A DNA stretch of 64,000 bases from Mesorhizobium terrae (GTDB lineage: Bacteria > Pseudomonadota > Alphaproteobacteria > Rhizobiales > Rhizobiaceae). This document shows, in pieces, positions 10,701-20,700 of this stretch. The stretch's first letter is position 1. Each line of letters begins with the position of its first letter. The translations under genes and the position numbers were made by a program. The stretch is from the NCBI RefSeq assembly GCF_008727715.1, contig NZ_CP044218.1, forward strand, positions 620,001-684,000. Direction: 5' to 3'. A model generated the notes under the pieces. It was not told the DNA's origin and did no database searches. It saw only the letters and a list, made by a program, of their open reading frames with translations.

Positions 10701-12574
10701 CCATCGCGCCAAGCAACGCCTATATCTACGATCCGCTCTACAGACTGATCCGGGCCGAAGGGCGGGAGCATGCCGCGCAAAACAACGCTCAGCGCGATGC
10801 CGCGTCGTTTGCGCCCGTAGTCGGCATACCTTTTCCCAACAGCCCAGAGGCACTGCAGCGCTACAGCGAGGATTACGAATACGATCCAGTCGGCAACATC
10901 ATGAGCCTGCGCCATGCCGGCGGGGCGATCCTACGCTGGACGCGCCGCTACCAATATACGCCCGCCGGCAACCGCCTTGTCGCCACCCGGCTGCCAGCCG
11001 ATCCCGACAATCTGCCGGACTATCCGGCCGCGCCTGGGTACACCGCCCGGTACGGTTACGACGCGCGTGGCAATATGACTTCCATGCCGCACCTGTCGGT
11101 GATGGAGTGGGATTTCCAGGACCAGCTGAGCGCCACCCAACGGCGGCTCAACAATGGCGGAGCAGCGGAAAAGACCTGGTATGTCTATGACGCGACCGGC
11201 GAGCGCGTGCGCAAGATCACCGATGCGGCGAACGGCAAGCCGAGGGAAGAGCGCATTTACCTCGGCAACATCGAAATCTATCGCGCTTATGAGGCCGACG
11301 GCCAAACGGTCAAACTGGAGCGCGAGACGTTGCATGTCATGGACGACAAACGACGTGTCGCACTTGTCGAAACACGAACGCGCCTTGCCGGCGCGGATCC
11401 GGCACCGCGCCAGCTCATACGGTTCCAACTCGGCAATCACCTAGGCTCGGCGGTGCTCGAAGTCGATGGCGAGGCGCAGGTGATTTCCTACGAGGAATAT
11501 CACCCTTACGGCACCACCGCCTACCAGTCCGCCCGCAGTCAAGCCGAAACGCCAAAGCGCTACCGTTTTACCGGCAAGGAACGGGACGAGGAGACCGCCC
11601 TCTGCTGCCACGGCGAGCGATACTACTCACCGTGGATGGGAAGATGGATTTCGTGTGATCCGATCGGAATCTCAGGAGGCTTGAATCTCTACCTGTACGC
11701 CGGGGCATGTCCGACTTGTTTCGTCGACCCATCCGGATTGGACCCACAGCACCCGGAAGACACCGATATTCACCAGATTTGGCGCGAAGGACCACCCGCT
11801 CAGAACACCAGTACCGACAAACGGGCCACGATGTCAGGGCCACCGCCGAGCCAACCTCCCGGCAGCGCCCCCCCCACAAGCAGTCAGCCCCCTAGCAGTC
11901 AGCCCCCTAGCAGCCAGCCCCCTAGCGACGAACCCGACGATTTCGACGCTGATCCTTCACGCAAAGGTGAGGGCTACAAGCGAGGTCAAGGTCAACAGCG
12001 ACAGAGGAGCATCGAGGACCGGATCAAACGCCTTCAGGAAGGTCGCCCGTCAACGAAAGGTGAGGATTCCGATTGGGCGAAAAGACCAAAGCAAAGCGGA
12101 ATCCAGAGCGGAAAGAAGACGCAGCAGAACGCCGACTTTGAACGCCGGCCCGGCACGCGCAGAAAGAAAGATTCGCTGCCCCAGCCAGATGCACGCACGG
12201 CACCACACAACCAGCCCAAGCCTTTGCTGCCGCGACGCCCGACACCGCTTGAGCCTCCGAAACAAGACGTACTGAAGCCCGATCCCGCGCCGTTACCTCC
12301 GTCGACCCCAGCCCATCCGACACCGGTATCGCCCCAACCTGCGTTGCCGCACCCGGCCGAGCAACGCACACCGAGCGGCTTGACCCCCGAGCAACTTCGT
12401 CGCCTCGAAGAAGCCGATAAGCCACTTGAGCAGGGTGCCATCGACTGGGTGGCGATGCTCACCCTTGGCTTCATTGTATCTCGCGCACTGGGTCCCTCAT
12501 TGCGTTTGGGCACAGCTGGCGCCACCACCGGCGCTGCCACCGGTGGCGGAACGTTGATGCCCGCGTTTCCATAG
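4784..12574 (+). CDS. Fused TcB-TcC component of an insecticidal-type Tc toxin (SpvB / RHS-repeat protein)
   Basis: A protein of 2596 aa. The SpvB-type N-terminal domain spans about residues 20-300 (TGIGAMSVPIATSPGR, then SLSLSYDSSSGNGPFGFGW). Four FG-GAP/VCBS-like blades follow between about 490 and 700 (GDGQPDLV, DLDGDGHADI, DMSGDGLTDLV, DIDGSGTTDI). Next come the TcB mid domains, and then a long YD/RHS-repeat shell from about 1300 onward. The RHS-associated core is near 2259-2325 (YRFTGKERDEET, YYSPWMGRWISCDPIG, FVDPSGLDP). In known Tc toxins B and C form a hollow cocoon that holds the cleaved C-terminal toxin and docks on the TcA pore. Here B and C are one chain, and the last 270 residues are the hypervariable cargo region. 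It is the first gene of a three-gene locus followed by split TcA. Start ATG 4784 has GAGAGGG upstream. Confidence 0.92.
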   Translation: MSGEKSPAATPFEAVVPPAITLPKGGGAVRGIGEKFAANPVTGIGAMSVPIATSPGRTGFGPSLSLSYDSSSGNGPFGFGWSLSLPSITRKTDKGLPRYLDGHDNTKDSDIFLLSGAEDLVAAYQQDMAGRWSRDQQGHILLDDQEIDGYRVRRYRPRIEGQFARIERWTLLSDQQDVHWRSITRDNILTLYGRDANSRIFDPENGARIFSWLICETRDDKGNAVLYRYKAEDGERVDYGRTCERNRGRPNDRRRTANRYLKHIYYGNRVPLLEEEGRRPRFLDKAKIDDLIAQGGFLFEMVFDYGEHDGDAPKPDDAGTWDYRADAFSSYRPGFELRTTRLCRRALMFHHFPEDDEVGRNCLVRSTDLGHDGQHGPDVISGPVYAFLTSVRQMSYRRNATGYDRRGTPPVTFEYTQPVVEETVHDIDAKSLENLPNGLDTASYRWLDLHGEGIPGILTEQAAGWFYKRNLSPLGWRQPAFAPSELVAQKPNLSLVGDAAEFMDLAGDGQPDLVVLDGPVPGFYEHDEDESWLPFRPFSSSVRRTVHDPNTRLIDLDGDGHADILITEDDTFVWHLSLGEDGFGAAERSWQGRDEELGPQLVFSDASQSIYLADMSGDGLTDLVRIRSGEVCYWPNLGYSRFGAKVTMERSPDFDSLDQFRQSRVRLADIDGSGTTDIIYLHREGVRLYFNLSGNGWSLPQTVAAFPRIDDLVSVVPIDLFGNGTACLVWSSPHLGDGGGVQMRYVDLMGGRKPHLLVRVANNLGAETRIDYASSTKFYLQDRLNGTPWVTRLSFPVHVVEKVTITDKWRNTSFASAYSYHHGYFDGDEREFRGFGRVEQVDTESYGEFTAGNATSPYITEDRALHQPPVKTVTWYHTGAFLDRERILTQFAHEYFPNWLRAPLPAGFAEKSLPAPDLGNEELSTVEWREALRACKGFVLRQEVYELDLDALERPGDPRHIPVKLFSTAYHNCRISRLQPHEANAYAVFLVTESEAVTYHYELPLMPAGVRPDPRVAHTLNLRHDGYGNVLQTVDIVYPRVGLFEEDALNAGTLAAIRSVQKQRHLVYKETRYTKDHLDIDAQRLRVPCETMTYELAIPDGRGGDYLTIGELAKWALSTYYPPTVPVADVVAVADIPYHSIPDGVSWQKRLIEHQRTLYFSADLANPAPFGEPGPLGLVFEHYQLALTDSLLEAVFKNADGTGKLDQVIDGPRNARDLLDNPGTSGYLSGAALAVRFASIPPAQLAGQYWVRSGIAGFAGDAATHFYLPVRYADAFGNVTSVTYDGCDLFVAASTDALDNTARVARFDYRVLAPREMRDVNDNLSEVFFDVLGFPTAMALKGKGDEADDLSGFDASVANLARAQPPLMALRAFFDGVNLDEAQARDWLANATVRHIYDFGEIEQLLADGTRTTQWAEHPACACTILREQHVRELAAGAASPLQVALEYSDGLGTAIVRKIQAEPEVAGQPLRWVATGKVIFNNKGNPVKQYEPYFSAAAIGHRFEEPEAAGVATVVYYDAIGRIVRREMPDGSFERDEFSPWHVRSFDRNDTVLEPGNSWYARKTAGAATAEEKRAAQLATDHAGTPTLTVLDSLGRAVIAIAHNRVKTGAGAVEDRMYPTFTRLDAEGKALWIRDARGNLAMQYILPAAPDGQVDNPTNFAPGYDIAGNLLFEHNADAGDRWTLNDAAGKPMVAWDSRGHMFHVAYDPLHRPAASYVKGADPADQNKVVQFERVLYGDTPGNGLPDTPANDQTRKLNLRGRVYRHYDKAGLGTSAGTIPATGDAEAFDFKGNALRSTRQLLQDYKQFPDWSRAPPLNAEIFSQSTRYDALNRQVQHVAPYSNRPGATLDVIRPGYNAANLLERVDVWLELAGEPPNLLDPATATLHAVANIDYNAKGQRILAEQNEAEHRIVIRYTYEPDTFRLSRLESMRPGHQQADRRMLQDLLYSYDPVGNITAIRDDAQQTVFFDNSTIAPSNAYIYDPLYRLIRAEGREHAAQNNAQRDAASFAPVVGIPFPNSPEALQRYSEDYEYDPVGNIMSLRHAGGAILRWTRRYQYTPAGNRLVATRLPADPDNLPDYPAAPGYTARYGYDARGNMTSMPHLSVMEWDFQDQLSATQRRLNNGGAAEKTWYVYDATGERVRKITDAANGKPREERIYLGNIEIYRAYEADGQTVKLERETLHVMDDKRRVALVETRTRLAGADPAPRQLIRFQLGNHLGSAVLEVDGEAQVISYEEYHPYGTTAYQSARSQAETPKRYRFTGKERDEETALCCHGERYYSPWMGRWISCDPIGISGGLNLYLYAGACPTCFVDPSGLDPQHPEDTDIHQIWREGPPAQNTSTDKRATMSGPPPSQPPGSAPPTSSQPPSSQPPSSQPPSDEPDDFDADPSRKGEGYKRGQGQQRQRSIEDRIKRLQEGRPSTKGEDSDWAKRPKQSGIQSGKKTQQNADFERRPGTRRKKDSLPQPDARTAPHNQPKPLLPRRPTPLEPPKQDVLKPDPAPLPPSTPAHPTPVSPQPALPHPAEQRTPSGLTPEQLRRLEEADKPLEQGAIDWVAMLTLGFIVSRALGPSLRLGTAGATTGAATGGGTLMPAFP
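11879..11923 (+). repeat. 15-bp tandem repeat x3 inside the TcB-TcC gene
   Basis: Three consecutive 15-bp units (agcagtcagccccct, the third with one change) encode three copies of Ser-Ser-Gln-Pro-Pro. They sit directly after the RHS core, at the start of the proline-rich cargo region. The unit length is a multiple of three, so copy number can change without breaking the frame. Confidence 0.9.
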
Positions 12575-12685
12575 GGAATAGCAAGCGCAGGTGGGGTGAT
12601 GGGAGCCAGAGCACGAGCATGAGCAAGGGCAAAATAACAAGCTTCGACAATCCCGAGATCCTCGAACGAAAGGAGCAGCGCAGCC

Positions 12686-14761
12686 ATGAAGCCGATTGCA
12701 AATCCTCCGCCGCCTGCCATCGGCCCCGGCACTGCGGCCGATGCGGTTGCCAACGTGCAAGATGCCCTGTTGCTGCTGATCGACAAGCAGCGCATTCGCC
12801 TGCCTGACGATCGGCGCGACGATCTCGAGGCGGGCCTGCGCCGTGACCGGGATGCCGGGATCTACAGTACCGGCACCGGCAATGTCATTGTCACCGTCCG
12901 GCAGCAGTTCCAGCTGTCACCAGGCGAGGTCGTCGACCAGCCGACCGCCGACGTCCTCAACCGGTTGCTGCAGGAACTGGGCGCGCTCGACGCGCCGCAG
13001 CCGGAATGGGTCGTGCGCGGCCAGATCATCGACGCCGGCGGGCCGGTCAACGGTATTGCCGTCAGCGTCTACGACCGCGACCTGTTCTTTCGCCGCGACA
13101 GCCCGCTGACAGGCCAGCTTCTTGGCAGTGACGCCACCAAAAGCCGCGGCGACGGCAAGACCGGCTGGTTCGAGCTGGCATACAAGACAGCCGATTTTGC
13201 GGCTGGTGATATTCCCGCCAGCGGGACCCTCATTCCCGATCTGATCTTCGCTCTTGGCCGTGACGGCCGCTCGGTCGACGCGCTCCGGATCGTCCGGCTT
13301 CCGGACGGCAAGGATATTACCGAGGAAATGCCAGTATCCGATGACGATCTGATCATGGGGATCGAGGCCCGCCGGGTCGAGGAGGTGCGGATCGTGATCG
13401 CCGGCGGCGTGCAAATGCCGCCGCCTTCGGAATACGAGCAACTGATCCTCGCGCTGGTACCGCTCGTACCGGAAGCCATACCGGACAATGCCGACTTTGC
13501 GCGGCAGGAGGCGCTCGTCGGCGCCATGCTTCAGCGCTTCGATGAGGACAATCATCGCGACATCTCTTTCGCCGCGCGCGAAACCGGCCTGGAACGTTCC
13601 CGCATAGCTACGCTTGTGGCCGCCTTCCGGCTTGCGCGCGACCCGTTTGAAAACAGCGTCGGCGCCGCCGTCTTCTATGGCCTCGCCCGTTCCGGGGTCG
13701 GGACCGATGTGATCGCGCTCGCTCGTGCAAGCACAGATGATCTGCGCGGCGCGCTCAAGAGAGCCAGTACCGGCATGCCTCTGATCATCGCTCCCTTCTC
13801 GCCGGAGGCACGTCTTGAGGAGAGCGTCCGAGCCATCAGCGACCGGCTTGCCCGCATCCTTCCAAACTATCATGCAGGCGAAAGAGCGCCGTCGCTCGCG
13901 GATCTGATCGGCACCGATCTGCCGGATGCCGGCGAGCAGGCAACCTTGTGGCGCACTTTCTCCGACCATGTCGGAACCACCGCCGAATTCTGGCAGAAGC
14001 TCGCGACCCTGCCCGGTTTCGGCGACCCACAAAAAATCGCCAAGGTGAAATACGGGCTTCAGCTCGGAGCCCTGACGCAGAACAACATCGCGCTGGTCGG
14101 CGCTGTTCGTGCCAGGCACCCCGACATCGGCAATATCGGCGAACTCGCCTTCGCGCTTGACACTCAGGACAAATGGAAAGCGCTGATCGACAATGAGGAA
14201 ATCTCAATTCCCGATGACGTTCCGGGCAACCCGGAAGAACGAAGGGCCAATTATGCGGCAAGTCTTGCCTCCGCGGTGCAGATAGCCCATCCGACGGCAG
14301 CGCTTGCCAATCTCGTAGCCACTCTGCCGGCGACAGCGTTCGCCGATACCCAACCCGCCGTTACCCAGTTCCTGTCGGACGCCGTGCGCAAGGCACAGTT
14401 CGATCTCGTCGAGGGCCGGATCAATGATCTGCTGGCTGCGCATGGTGACGACCTTTTGAAAGACATTCAGGCTGAGCAACGGCCGCTGGTGATCGCGCAG
14501 GTCAAGCGTCTGCAGCGACTGTTCCGTCTCAGCTCCAGCCCGCTGTCGGTGAAGGCACTGGTGCAAGCGGGATTCAATTCGGCGCGCGACATCGCCGAAC
14601 TGCCACCAGACGTCGCGCTCGACATTCTGACGCCTCTGACGGGCGAAGCCGAAGCGCGGATGGTGATCAACCGCGCGACCAACATCAGCGCCGCCGCGGT
14701 TCATCAGTACGTGCTTTTCAACAACGCGATGAACAGCGACGTTCCAGGAGGCGCATTGTGA
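12686..14761 (+). CDS. TcA N-terminal half (peptidoglycan-binding-like and regulatory-like domains, helical shell)
   Basis: A protein of 691 aa. Residues about 18-85 look like a helical peptidoglycan-binding-like domain (NVQDALLLLI, VRQQFQLSPGEVVDQPTADV). Residues about 109-180 look like a carboxypeptidase-regulatory-like beta sandwich (VVRGQIIDAGGPVNGIAVSV). The rest is mainly helical and ends shortly before the conserved VRP1-type cysteine motif that opens the next protein. In full-length TcA proteins these parts and the VRP1 region are on one chain, so this is best read as the detached N-terminal part of TcA. The ribosome site AAAGGAG lies 9 nt before ATG 12686. The TGA overlaps the GTG start of the next gene. 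Its separate role is inferred. Confidence 0.75.
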   Translation: MKPIANPPPPAIGPGTAADAVANVQDALLLLIDKQRIRLPDDRRDDLEAGLRRDRDAGIYSTGTGNVIVTVRQQFQLSPGEVVDQPTADVLNRLLQELGALDAPQPEWVVRGQIIDAGGPVNGIAVSVYDRDLFFRRDSPLTGQLLGSDATKSRGDGKTGWFELAYKTADFAAGDIPASGTLIPDLIFALGRDGRSVDALRIVRLPDGKDITEEMPVSDDDLIMGIEARRVEEVRIVIAGGVQMPPPSEYEQLILALVPLVPEAIPDNADFARQEALVGAMLQRFDEDNHRDISFAARETGLERSRIATLVAAFRLARDPFENSVGAAVFYGLARSGVGTDVIALARASTDDLRGALKRASTGMPLIIAPFSPEARLEESVRAISDRLARILPNYHAGERAPSLADLIGTDLPDAGEQATLWRTFSDHVGTTAEFWQKLATLPGFGDPQKIAKVKYGLQLGALTQNNIALVGAVRARHPDIGNIGELAFALDTQDKWKALIDNEEISIPDDVPGNPEERRANYAASLASAVQIAHPTAALANLVATLPATAFADTQPAVTQFLSDAVRKAQFDLVEGRINDLLAAHGDDLLKDIQAEQRPLVIAQVKRLQRLFRLSSSPLSVKALVQAGFNSARDIAELPPDVALDILTPLTGEAEARMVINRATNISAAAVHQYVLFNNAMNSDVPGGAL

Positions 14762-17700
14762 GCGACCAGGACAAACTCGATGACGTCATCTCGCAGAACA
14801 GGCCGGACTATTCTTCACTGTTCGGCTCAGCCGAATTCTGTGACTGTCCGCAATGCCGCTCGGTCCATAGCCCGGCCGCCTACCTCGTCGATCTGCTGCA
14901 GTTTCTCGGGCCGGACATCCCCGGCATAACACCACTCGACGTCCTGATCGGCAACGCCAAGAAGACCTGGGCAGACGGAACGCCGATCATCGGCCGCCGG
15001 CCGGACCTGGCCTATATTCAGCTCTCCTGCGAAAACACCAACACGACCATGCCCTATGTCGACCTCGTCAACGAGGTGCTGGAGAGCTACGTTGCGTTCA
15101 GGCAGTCGCTGCCGTTGAAGGCCGACGCTGATGGTAATGTCGCTGTGCCGGCCGTGCCGGCGCCGAACGAGAGCTCGCCGGGCGTGACGGCCGCCGAACT
15201 CGGCGCCAATCCTGAAAACATCCGCGACACCGCCTACGATCGGCTGGAGGGCGCCGTCTACCCCTTCACCCTCCCGTTTCATCAACCGATCACCTCCCTG
15301 CGCCTGACTTTGAAGCAGATGGGTACGAGCCGGCACGAGGTGATGTCGGTCTTCCGCAAGGACAAGAGTGCAGCCTTCGATACCGCGCTCGATGTCGAAG
15401 CGCTTTCGATGACCGAGCACGAATATACTATTCTCACTGGCGCCCGCTTCGACGGCACGCCGCCGGTTCCGCCCTTGCCACCGGTTTCCGGGTTCTACGG
15501 CTTCAACGCACCGCCGGCCCCCGCAGACATCGCCTGGGTCTCGGGCGGACTGCCAGTTGGCGCCGTCCAGCATGTTCTCGGCGACGCCTGGGCCTTCGCG
15601 CCCTTCGCGCCGCCGCCTCCGTCGGGAGCAAACACACACGCCTCCGCACTTAACCCAGGCCTCCACCAGCATTTTTTCGACAGCGTCGCCGATCCGAACG
15701 GGCTGAAGGTCGCCGCGGATGACTTTCTTTTTGCCGAGGTCTTTCTCGACCCGGCCAACCCGCCGCGGATGCTCATGCTGCAGTTCTTCGACGGGACCTG
15801 GTCGCATCGCGCCTACTGGGGCGAGAGCAAGTTCGATTGGGGCGTCGAGGCGACCGCGAGCCGCCGCTATATGGGCCCGATGCCGGCGACAGGCGCTTGG
15901 GTCAGGCTCGAGGTTCCAGCCCGTCACGTCGGACTGGGGGGCGCGAGCCTGGCGGGCATGGCTTTCACGCTTTTCAGCGGCGACGCCACCTGGGGTGCCG
16001 CAGGAGTGCGCTCGTCTTCCTGGGTCGAGCGGTTGACGCAGGTTCCCACTCTCCTGGCTCGCACCGGCGTGGCCTACCTCGATCTCATCGCCCTCATTGG
16101 CACACGCTATCTCAATCCTTCGCGGCCGCATGGAGCGGCTCTGGAGGCATTCGAGCGCATTCCGATAGGCTTCGGCACACTTGCCCGGCTGGTCGCGAAC
16201 AATTTCGCCAATCCCGATCCTCCGACGCTGTCGGCACTGGCCAGCGCCGGAATGACAATCGCCGAGTTGCAGACCTGGGCCGCAGAGCAATTCGCCACAA
16301 TCAGCAAGATGCTGGTGCTCGATGCGCCTGATTCGGCTTGCGACCTCAGCCTAACTCGCCTTCTGCATCTGGATGGCACGTCGCTCGACGATGTTGAACT
16401 CGCGCGGTTGCACCGATTCATCCGCCTTTGGCGAAAGACCGGCTGGACCATTGTCGATCTGGACCGCACTATGACCGCGCTTCAGGCTGCGGACATCACA
16501 GCGAAGTTTCTGCGACAGCTAGGACAGATCACACAACTGCAAGGCGAGCTAGACCTGCCGTTGCAGAAACTCTTGAGCCTCTGGGGAAACATTCCGGTCA
16601 ACGGTGACGACGCCCTTTACAACTCCCTGTTCCTCAACCGGGCCGTCAGGAATGTCGATCCGGATTTTCAGCCTGTCGATGGCGGTTACCTGACGGCGGC
16701 AGGCTTGAGGCTCGTCGATCATCTGCCGGCGCTGTTGGCGGGCTTGCGCACGCGAGCAACCGACCTCACGCTGATCCGCCAGCATGCGCGCTGGACGTCG
16801 GCGCCGGGGGTGCCGGCGACAACGACCTCCTTTGCCGACGACAATACTCCGCTGACGCTGGCGACGGCGACCGTGCTCTATCGCTATGCGACGCTGGCGC
16901 GGGCACTGCATATGGCCATCAAGGATGTCATCACGCTTGAGATACTGGCAGGCAAGAGCCCATTCAGCAGGCTGTCGCAGAGCAACCAGGATTTCGACGA
17001 GGCCGACATCGATCCGGCACGAACGCTCGATTTCGTCAGACTTGCCAATAATTTGGCCAAAACGTCATTCAAGCCGGCGACACTTGACTATCTGTTCGGC
17101 GGCACGGCTGACGCCTTTCCCTCCATTGCACCAGCAGGCGAGACGATCGGGCAGCAACTGGCCATCATTCGTGATGGGCTCGTGAGTATCGCCAATGACA
17201 ACATCGCTTCCGACGATCCGAACGGCGAGCTGACGCGCGCCAAGCTGGCGCAGCTCTTCGAACCGCACATCGTCGAGCAGCTCGCCGGTCTCATAGCCGG
17301 CACGGCAGTCTACAGCGCCCCGCTGGCTGTATTGCCGGCCGGCGTTGTCTTGCCGGCGGGTTCTGTCAGCTACAACGGAAAGAGCCGCTTGCTGATGTCA
17401 TCTGGCTGGCTTACCGACGCCGCCAAGGCCGTGCTCCTAGGCCTGTCGGGCGTGAACGACTATCGGATGGCGGTGCAGTCGCTCTACGATCAGCCCCGCA
17501 GCCTGCTGACGCAGACGCTGGTCGCTCGGCTGGAATGGCCGACAGCGGAGAAAGACCTGCGGACCGCTGTTCTCGAGGCTCCAACTCTCAGCGCGGACGG
17601 AAGTGTCGACCCGACGCGCGTTGCCGCTAAATTCAAGGCCTTTCTTGCCGCCGCGCTGCCCAAGTTTCGCATTGCCCTCAGTCGAGCTCTGATCAAACAG

Positions 17701-20700
17701 ACACTCGCCGGTGCCCTCGGTCTCGATCCGTCGGTGACGGCTTTGCTCCTGGAAGGGAACGGTAGCGTGCTGCCGCTTGGCACGGACGCAGACAAGACCG
17801 TGCCCGCCATCTCGGATTTTCTCGCGCTGAGCGGCGACGGCCTGACTGGCGAATATTTCGCCGACAAAACGCTGACCGCTCCTGCGGTCAGGATCGTTGT
17901 GGACCCAATCGTTTCGTTCGGGTGGGATCCGGGCGTCGCGCTCGGCGCCCGCTGGACCGGCAAACTCGTCTCCGAAAAAACGCAGACCTATCAATTCCAT
18001 TTACGGGCAGGCGGTGGCGTGCGCCTGACGATCGACGGCGCGTTGTTGATCGACCGGTGGAACGACGGGCCGCCCACCGAATATACCGTCTCCAGCGACC
18101 TCGAAGCAGGTCGATCCTACGATCTGAAGCTCGAATATTTCAATCTCGCCTCGGCAGACCCGAACGAAGTCCCGGCGCTGCTCGAGCTGCGCTGGAGCAG
18201 CGCCTCGTCGCCAGCTGAAATCATTCCCACAGGCCAGCTCTATTCCGCGACACGCGGCGATGTCGAGGCATTCGCGCGCCATACCTACATACGCATGCAC
18301 AAGGCCAGCCTGCTGATTGGAGGTTTCGGGCTCTCCGTGCCGGAAACCGCGCTGCTGACGGACCCGGTGCGGGCGGGATCGATGAACCTGAACCTGTTGC
18401 CGGTCGACGCACTCCGAGCCACCCCGGCGCAGCTCTTTGCCGCGTGGTCAAGCTTGAACGAATTCGTCGCGCTGCGAAACCTGGCGATTGCCGATCCGCA
18501 ATCGCTGAACGAGGTCTTCGATGCGCCGAACGCGGCGCTGGCGCTGGAAAGGCTGCAGCAAGCAACCGGGTTCGAAGCGACAACGCTTGCGGGCCTCGCG
18601 GGCGCCGCGGGGTTCGATTTACGGGACGCGGACTATCGCGACGTCGCGAAACTTCTCGCTTTTGCCAAGGCGATGCGGCTGGTCGGATCGCTCGCCGCTC
18701 CCACCACGCAACTTTTTTCCTGGGCGGCCGCCGTGCCTGACATGAAGCAGGCGCGCACGGCCGCCCAGGAGGCCAAACGCGCCTACAAGGCGCGATACGA
18801 TGATCAATCCTGGCTGGAGGCCGCCCATTTGGTAGCGGACCCCTTGCGCGAGGCGCAGCGCGCCGCACTCGTAGCTTACCTTCTACCTCGTCTTGGATAC
18901 ACGGATCCCGGCCAACTTTTCGAGCATTTCCTGATCGACGTCGAGATGAGTCCCTGCATCCGCACCTCGCGCATCAAGCAGGCGATCTCGTCCGTGCAAC
19001 TGTTCATTCAGCGCTGCCGTCTCAATCTGGAAATGCCACATGTCTCTCCCCGAATGATCGACAGCGACCGCTGGACGTGGATGCAGAACTACCGGGTATG
19101 GGAAGCCAATCTCAAGATATTCCTTTTTCCCGAGAACTGGATTGAGGCCGAGCTTCGTGACGACAAGAGTCCGTTCTTCAAGGAGCTGGAATCCGATCTG
19201 TTGCAAGCGGAACTGACCGCTGATGCCGCGGAAATCGCCCTGGGCAGCTATCTCGAAAAACTCGATACCGTGTCGCAGCTCGAGATTTGCGGCCTCTACG
19301 AACAGCGGGATTTCTTAGCCGATGAGAAACGGCAAAGCGTGCTGCATGTGTTCGGCCGCAGCTTCGCGACGCCGCGGATCTTCTACTACCGGCAGTTCGT
19401 GACGGTCAATCCGACCTATACCTACTGGACTGCATGGGAAAAGGTGCCGCTCGACATTCAAGCTGACGAAGTCTCGCCGGTTATCTGGAACCGACGCCTC
19501 TATCTCTTCTGGACGGTGACCATCGAAAAGGCCAACCTCGCCACGAACAACCGATACACGGCGTATGGCCTTGCTTGGAGCGAATATCATCAAGGAAAAT
19601 GGAGTTCGAAACAGACTACGCCCGCCACCGTCGCCGTTGCTATCGCCAATCCTAGCGTTCGGCTGAACATAGAAAAAGTCGGCGACAAGCTGAATTTCGT
19701 CTTCGCCCTACCAGCCGGCGGGATCGGCATGGCCTATCCCTTCGGGCCGGGGGGCTTCCTAACAGGCGGCGGGCCGGAATACGCGGCCATCTCTAAGCAA
19801 CTGGGCACAATAACGCTTCAGACTTACAATGGCATTGCTTCCTCGAACGACAAGAATTCAAACATAACCTACCATTCCGGTTTCCTGGCGGCTAGCGCTG
19901 GCGACATGGAGTTCCTGCCGGTTGCGGATCCAGATGCGGCGATCCCGGTCTTCGCACGAACGCCCGACCTCATTTCCTTCTACGCCCCCGGCACAAAGCC
20001 TTATACGCTCAACGACCATTTCTTCGTGCAGGAGGGGCCGCGAACCTATCTTGTCAACCCGTCGAGTTCGGCTCCTAGCGACATCTCCCCCTACCTGGCC
20101 GACGGTATCAAGCCGTATCTCGTTGGCAGCTATGCGGCGAAGGCCGCCTCTTATGAGACGACCTCTGTGGCGCAGCTGGAGCCGCAGTTCAAACTGCTGA
20201 GCGTCAAGGCGAATCCTTGGCAGTCGGGTCCAGCTGGCATAGCCGCGGCCCAAGCGCAGTTCCTGACCTCAACGGCAGCGACGAGTGCGTCCATCAGCGC
20301 GACTGCGCTTTCTTTGGAAAGTCAGATCTTTCACTACGGCGTCATCAAGCCCTCGGACTTATTCGTCGCCAAGTACTCGGCCGATTTCACTTTCGAGACG
20401 TTCTTCCACCCCTATGCGGCGGAATATCGACGGCGGCTCAACCGCTACGGCGTCGCCGGCCTGCTAACGATCGGCAGCCAGCGTCCAGCCGACCTACCCA
20501 AGGTCCTCAGCTTTGCCGACGCCTACGGCCCCTCATGGTCGACGGTCAACACGCCCTGGCCCCAGCACATCGTGGATTTCTCTTTCACCGGTGCCTACAG
20601 CCTTTACAATTGGGAGCTGTTTTTCCACGTACCCCTGCTGATCGCCACACGGCTCAGCCAGAACCAGCGCTTCGAGGAAGCGATGACCTGGTTCCACTAC

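Noticed and set aside
11879..11923. Short repeat array considered as CRISPR-like
   Set aside because: The units are 15 bp and directly adjacent with no spacers, inside a coding frame; it is a protein repeat.
14827..16290. Minus-strand open frame of 487 codons opposite TcA
   Set aside because: Antisense to the VRP1-bearing start of TcA, Arg/Gly/His-rich, with no motif.
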